Shown here piece by piece: positions 21,466-25,434 of a DNA stretch of 25,434 bases. Position 1 is the stretch's first letter; every line of letters starts with the position of its first letter. The translations under genes were made by a program, and so were the position numbers. The stretch is taken from positions 1 through 25,434 of the forward strand of contig CAXKVV010001718.1 of the NCBI GenBank assembly GCA_964058805.1, read 5' to 3'. The notes beneath the pieces were generated by a model, which made no database searches, was not told the origin of the DNA, and saw only the letters and a program-made list of their open reading frames with translations. The DNA comes from Schoenoplectus triqueter. Lineage: Eukaryota; Streptophyta; Magnoliopsida; Poales; Cyperaceae.

Positions 21466-21759
21466 TCCCTTTTTTTTTATATATATATATATATCCAACG
21501 GAATAAGTAAGTATCGAGTGTGGTTATGTATTGGGATTATTTTAATTAATTTGACTCACCAATATGACTGGATGTGGTCGGGTGTGAATCAGGGTGCGTC
21601 TAGATATAGATCAGAATTAGAATCCGACTTTGCCTCTCTCGGCGATGAGAACAACACCATTCTCCCATTTTTCTCATTCTTTCCTTTTTATTTGGTTTCT
21701 TTTCTCGCTTTTTCGTTGAAATTTCAAAGTAGTGTTCCATACATTTGCTTACATCGTTT
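21463..21759 (+). repeat. Repeat block B, copy 1, with (TA)n
   Basis: Homologous to 23479-23755. It starts in a T run followed by a (TA)n microsatellite, then CCAAC(G/A)GAATAAGTAAG, and includes GCCTCTCTCGGCGATGAGAA. It ends at ACATTTGCTTACATCGTTT. Compared with the other copy it carries 13 extra bp near 21555-21567 between repeated GAC triplets. A short frame beginning at the ATG at 21572 (MWSGVNQGASRYRSEL...) is kept in both copies, but it is not a family I know. Confidence 0.9.
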
Positions 21760-21785
21760 ACTATAATCTACATCCCCAAGAGATG
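21757..21785 (+). repeat. Junction copy of a 29-bp segment
   Basis: The same 29 bp, starting TTTACTATAATCTACATC, occurs at 21274-21302, 21757-21785 and 21855-21883. The middle copy sits exactly at the junction between the end of block B and the second copy of block A. Confidence 0.85.
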
Positions 21786-21792
21786 TATAATC

Positions 21793-22038
21793 ACAAATTT
21801 TATTTACAATTCAGTTTATAATCACACCTCTTCATGTATCAGAAAACCAAAACATTTACTATAATCTACATCCCCAAGAGATGAAAACAATATACTACAA
21901 ATAAAAAACGGAATCAAAATAGACGTAAGCCGACGCCCGAACACCTATTCGGTTCACTGAAAAATAAAAATCGTACGATAAAAAAATAATTTTTCTTTTA
22001 ACTCAAATATTCTACCGAGCACCCCTATCAATTATTTC
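21793..22038 (+). repeat. Repeat block A, copy 2
   Basis: Second copy of 21212-21465, so block A flanks block B on both sides. Differences are scattered substitutions plus a small deletion after ATTCTAC. It ends in ATCAATTATTT shortly before the GC-richer segment at 22040. Confidence 0.9.
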
Positions 22039-22039
22039 T

Positions 22040-22670
22040 GATTTCGCTCCTACCCAGTTAATGAGAAACAAAACAGTTCCCAGGGACTCCTCAGCCCGCT
22101 TCTTCTTCGCATCATCCACAGCTTTCACAATGGCGGCACGCTTTGACGACTCAGGAAGGTGGAGACGCGCCTCACACCTCGACTCGACGATGCGCCGGCT
22201 CCCGAGTTGGATGCCACAGTCGTGGATTCTTTGACACCACGCGCCGCCTGGGTCGCACCAGCTGCTATCTGCACCACGAAATGACTCGCGTATCTCAGAC
22301 TCGCGTATTAAGCTTGATCACAAAGTATCGATTGATTTGTTCTCGTCGTCGTTGTCGACTTCTCTTTCTCTTGTTGAGGTTGTCGAAGGCCTTTGAGGAG
22401 AAGAGATTGGCTCATAGAGGTGGGCACCGACAGAGGCGACGGGGGCCAACAGTTTGGGTTGGGTAAAGTGTTTTTTTTTTACGGTGTGCGAGGGGAGGAG
22501 AGCGAGTACACAAACAGGGAGCGGTACACTTAGTTTGGAATTGGGAGTGATGAGGTCGATGCAGGGCAGAGGAAGGACACGTGGCAGTTGAACGAGTGAA
22601 AAAAAAGCTTTTATTCCTTCCCGTCAAGACTGATTGACGAGGGAGAACTGAGAATGATCCAGACAACTCC
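22040..22670 (+). other. GC-richer gene-like island without a supportable ORF
   Basis: A stretch with CpG-rich, coding-like composition, including an ATG at 22131 (MAARFDDSGRWRRASHL...) that stops after about 33 codons. Another frame reads APAPELDATVVDSLTP before a stop. No frame stays open through the island and no protein family is recognised. It could be a first exon with unplaced donors, a decayed gene, or part of an element. Confidence 0.3.
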
Positions 22671-23478
22671 GGTACTATTCATACACAGGTTCTTGTTGTC
22701 AATTAAACAAATATAAATGTTTATGTTATGGTACACATCTACTTAAAATATATTTTTTAATAGACTCCTATTTGTTTTTATTTCAAAATGATCGGGTAAC
22801 GTATGTAGTTACTGACTTATCTGTTGGCACTAGATCCTATGAATACAATTAAAAGTGACTGTTAAAAAACCAACATCACTCGTATCATCGTCGATATAAA
22901 ATAGAGGTGAAATGAGTTTGTTAATAATTTTTAGATAGACTTTGCCGAGGATTTTTTTTAACTGTTGGCATATTTAGATGAATCATAATTGTTAATCTCA
23001 ATTATTTTTTTTCTTTTGTATGTAAAATTTGGATCATAGCAGTCATATTTATATTCAATTTAAATGTTATTAGTGTGAAAAATAATTTACTTAAGCTGAA
23101 TAACAAGTATTATATAAAAATATCCAATAATAAATTCATTGATCCAAATAACTAGGATGTATGTTCTTAACATGTGTTTTGATTATATGTTAATTTTTCT
23201 TTTCTTTAAAGAAAAAACCTTTGTTATTTGCAACATTCAGTTTTCTCCGATATATATTATATAATTTGGAGCTTATGTCTTTCTGGCTTCTTGTCATTTA
23301 AACCGTGATCTTAACAAAAAGAAAATATTATATCATGACCATCATAGCTCGATTTGAATATTCGCTCTCTGGTAATTATATATTATAATTATGACCATCA
23401 TAATTATACAATACACTAAAAGTGCCGCGTGAAGGAACAAAGGATTCAGTGGGATCCGTATCCGGCCATCCGCCTATG
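22671..23478. other. Intergenic, AT-rich
   Basis: No gene or repeat supported. It separates the GC-richer island from the second copy of block B. Confidence 0.4.
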
Positions 23479-23755
23479 TTTTCCCTTTTTTTTATATATA
23501 TATCCAACAGAATAAGTAAGTATCGAGTGTGGTTATGTATTGGGATTATTTTAATTAATTTGACTGGATGCGGTCGGGTGTGAATCAGGGTGCGTCTAGA
23601 TATAGATCAGAATTAGAATCCGACTTTGCCTCTCTCGGCGATGAGAACAACACCATTCTCCCATTTTTCTCATTCTTTCCTGTTTATTTGGTTTCTTTTC
23701 TCGCTTTTTCGTTGAAATTTCAAAGTAGTGTTCCATACATTTGCTTACATCGTTT
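23479..23755 (+). repeat. Repeat block B, copy 2
   Basis: Second copy of 21463-21759, shorter in the (TA)n tract and lacking 13 bp present there. Here block B runs directly into block C, which suggests that B-C-D in this order is the ancestral arrangement. Confidence 0.9.
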
Positions 23756-25062
23756 TTATGTCAATTTAGAATTTATTGAGTTTGACACACATATATAAAG
23801 TTGGAAAAGGATCCCTTGACAATTGCTCCTCAAATAAATATAAAAAAATTAAAAATAAAAAAGTTATTGATATATTCATCTATTTATAAATTGATGGTGA
23901 TTTAAGTTTTATGTAATTTTATTATCATTTGATAATCTATCAAAGATCATCAAAATATATTGTAATTTAATAATGGTTCTAATTTAACGATCTTTTGATG
24001 GAGTATCAAATAACAATGAAATTGTATGAAATTAAATCACCATAAGAACATATCTAGTACTTTTTTTTAATTTTAATTTTTATTTATATTTATTTGAAGA
24101 GTCATTATCAAGATTGACAAGATAACCATTGTCAAGTAATCCCTTCCCTATAAAGTTTTATTGAAGTTGTGAAAATGCACTCCTATCTAATTTTTTGGTT
24201 ATTATAATATTAATTGTTGACTTAGAATATAATGCTATTCTTAGTTAATAATTAAATTTGTTATGAATTAAAAAATATAGCTAAATCATCTCCAAATCTT
24301 CAATTATGAGTCTTAATAAATTCTTCATATCAAAATCTTGCAGGATACAAAAAAATCTATGTTTGGAACTTTCGAAGTATTTTTTTTTTATTTTTTTAAG
24401 ATGACTCAATAATTAGGTCATTTTTTGAAAAAAAAAATCTAAAATTAACATTTAGAAATTTTGAAACATAGAAAAGTTTATATCCTATTATATTTAATAT
24501 AATTTTTTTATTGAGATTCATAAATTAAAATTTAAAGATAATTTAGTTATATTTTTTAGACCTTAGCAAATTTAATCAATAACTATGCGTACAATCATAA
24601 CATAATTCTTAATTTTTATATTATTACATCGATATTTAAGATTTTTTAAAATTAATATATAGCCACATTCGCATCATATTAAATATGACTCGTGTTCGCA
24701 CCCGTATAACATAAATATCCGTCATCATATTTGTTGAACATTTCATATCTTACAAGTGTTATTTTTGTGAACTCCACGCTACATAGATGGAAAAAAGTAA
24801 AAGTACAACATAATAATGCAGCGGATGTGAATTCGGATTCGGTGAATAATTGATCTGACACACACTCTCTAACAGACTTGATCCATTGCAGCAGATCTCA
24901 GTTGATATGCCTGGAACACTGGACAAGGCCCAGGCCTGATCCCGATTTGTATGGAGTCATGACCATTTTCGGCCCACGGAGCTGATGCACCATATCCAAT
25001 TCAATCCATATCTTCTGCTCTCAGTTCATCTTTTGATGTTTTCTTTTCAACATTCTTATTTT
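23739..25062 (+). repeat. Repeat block C, copy 2
   Basis: Homologue of 17114-18265, about 170 bp longer because of several indels, including an A/T-rich expansion near 24360-24450. It contains the second foldback MITE (about 23803-24147) and the second conserved patch near 24895-24995. Confidence 0.9.
23803..24147. mobile_element. Foldback MITE, copy 2
   Basis: Counterpart of the element at 17184-17518. The left end is GGAAAAGGATCCCTTGACAA and the right end returns TTGTCAAGTAATCCCTTCCC in inverted orientation, again with long, nearly complementary arms. Because both copies sit at the same place in block C, the element inserted before block C was duplicated. Confidence 0.75.
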
Positions 25063-25191
25063 CAACAACTAAGATATAATGTACGAATCTCAGTGATATC
25101 TCTTCCTTTTCCTTTTTTAAAAAAAATAAACTATTGTAAATAGCTCATTAGGGGTTACATCTTTAGAGATATCCACGAAATTTGCAGATCA

Positions 25192-25408
25192 TAGCTGTTC
25201 TCCTGGAACCAAAAATTTAGGCCAAGCTTCTTTGTGGGTCTTTGTTGGATTTTTTTTTTGTAAAAATAGTGATTTTATCATTTTAGTCTTTTGGTGCCCA
25301 AGGGTGTTTTTCATGATGCCATATCACTTCAACCTTAAATTTGAGGTCCTGATACTTCATATGAAGGCAAAGAGAAAAACAATTGGTTCAATTTTCAAGG
25401 GTGGATAT
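25192..25408 (+). repeat. Repeat block D, copy 2
   Basis: Counterpart of 18544-18746, with a few insertions such as an extended T run near 25250. The repeat reaches almost to the window edge, so its right boundary could be cut off. Confidence 0.88.
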
Positions 25409-25434
25409 ACTAATTATTAGCGTACTTCTTTTGT

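Noticed and set aside
17114..25408. LTR retrotransposon with B-C-D as terminal repeats
   Set aside because: The copies are direct repeats of about 1.6-1.9 kb, but the left one lacks B. No TG...CA ends, primer-binding site, polypurine tract or gag/pol remnants are seen between them, and the internal DNA contains other nested repeats.
1..25434. tRNA, rRNA or CRISPR features
   Set aside because: No tRNA A/B-box cloverleaf, rRNA motif or spacer-repeat array was seen on reading either strand. The direct repeats present are tandem or dispersed duplications in plant nuclear DNA.

Overview
The window is nuclear DNA of a flowering plant. It has GT-AG introns in genes of plant-specific families (a GAUT pectin galacturonosyltransferase and an STP-type hexose/H+ symporter), TATA-box promoters with short 5' leaders, and long AT-rich intergenic DNA with MITE-type elements. 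The hexose carrier reads most like the monosaccharide transporters I know from grasses, which weakly suggests a monocot or an early-branching angiosperm. I cannot name a species.

Layout. 1-980: AT-rich, no gene, probably holding the GAUT 3' UTR. 984-3325 (minus): a complete two-exon GAUT10/GAUT11-type gene (538 aa), with a TATA box at 3455-3460. 3.5-8.8 kb: AT-rich intergenic DNA holding an orphan promoter and leader of the plant ribosomal-protein type (about 5505-5636) and a possible decayed gene start at 7218. 8981-10875 (plus): a complete four-exon STP sugar carrier (511 aa), TATA box at 8848. 11601-12111: an apparently exact 254-bp tandem duplication. 12403-13000 (minus): the last two exons of a gene I do not recognise. 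13.4-14.2 kb: a promoter/leader-like segment with short direct repeats and no convincing ORF.

15.2-17.05 kb holds the most unusual sequence: a very G-rich minisatellite in AT-rich surroundings. Its core is about 50 near-identical units of about 21 bp, flanked on both sides by older, degenerate, longer-period G-rich units. Because 21 is a multiple of three, the array reads open in several frames on both strands; these long Pro/Gly/Arg/Ala ORFs are artefacts.

17.1-25.4 kb is a mosaic of local duplications. Blocks B (21463/23479), C (17114/23739) and D (18544/25192) recur in direct orientation, and block A (21212/21793) flanks the first B. Both C copies carry the same foldback MITE. A separate 317-bp element with perfect 11-bp terminal inverted repeats and an 8-bp target duplication (hAT hallmarks) lies at 19455-19771. 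A leader-like module is shared between 13.48 and 20.19 kb. The two complete genes act independently: Golgi pectin synthesis and plasma-membrane hexose uptake. I see no new multi-gene system; the novelty is in the repeats.
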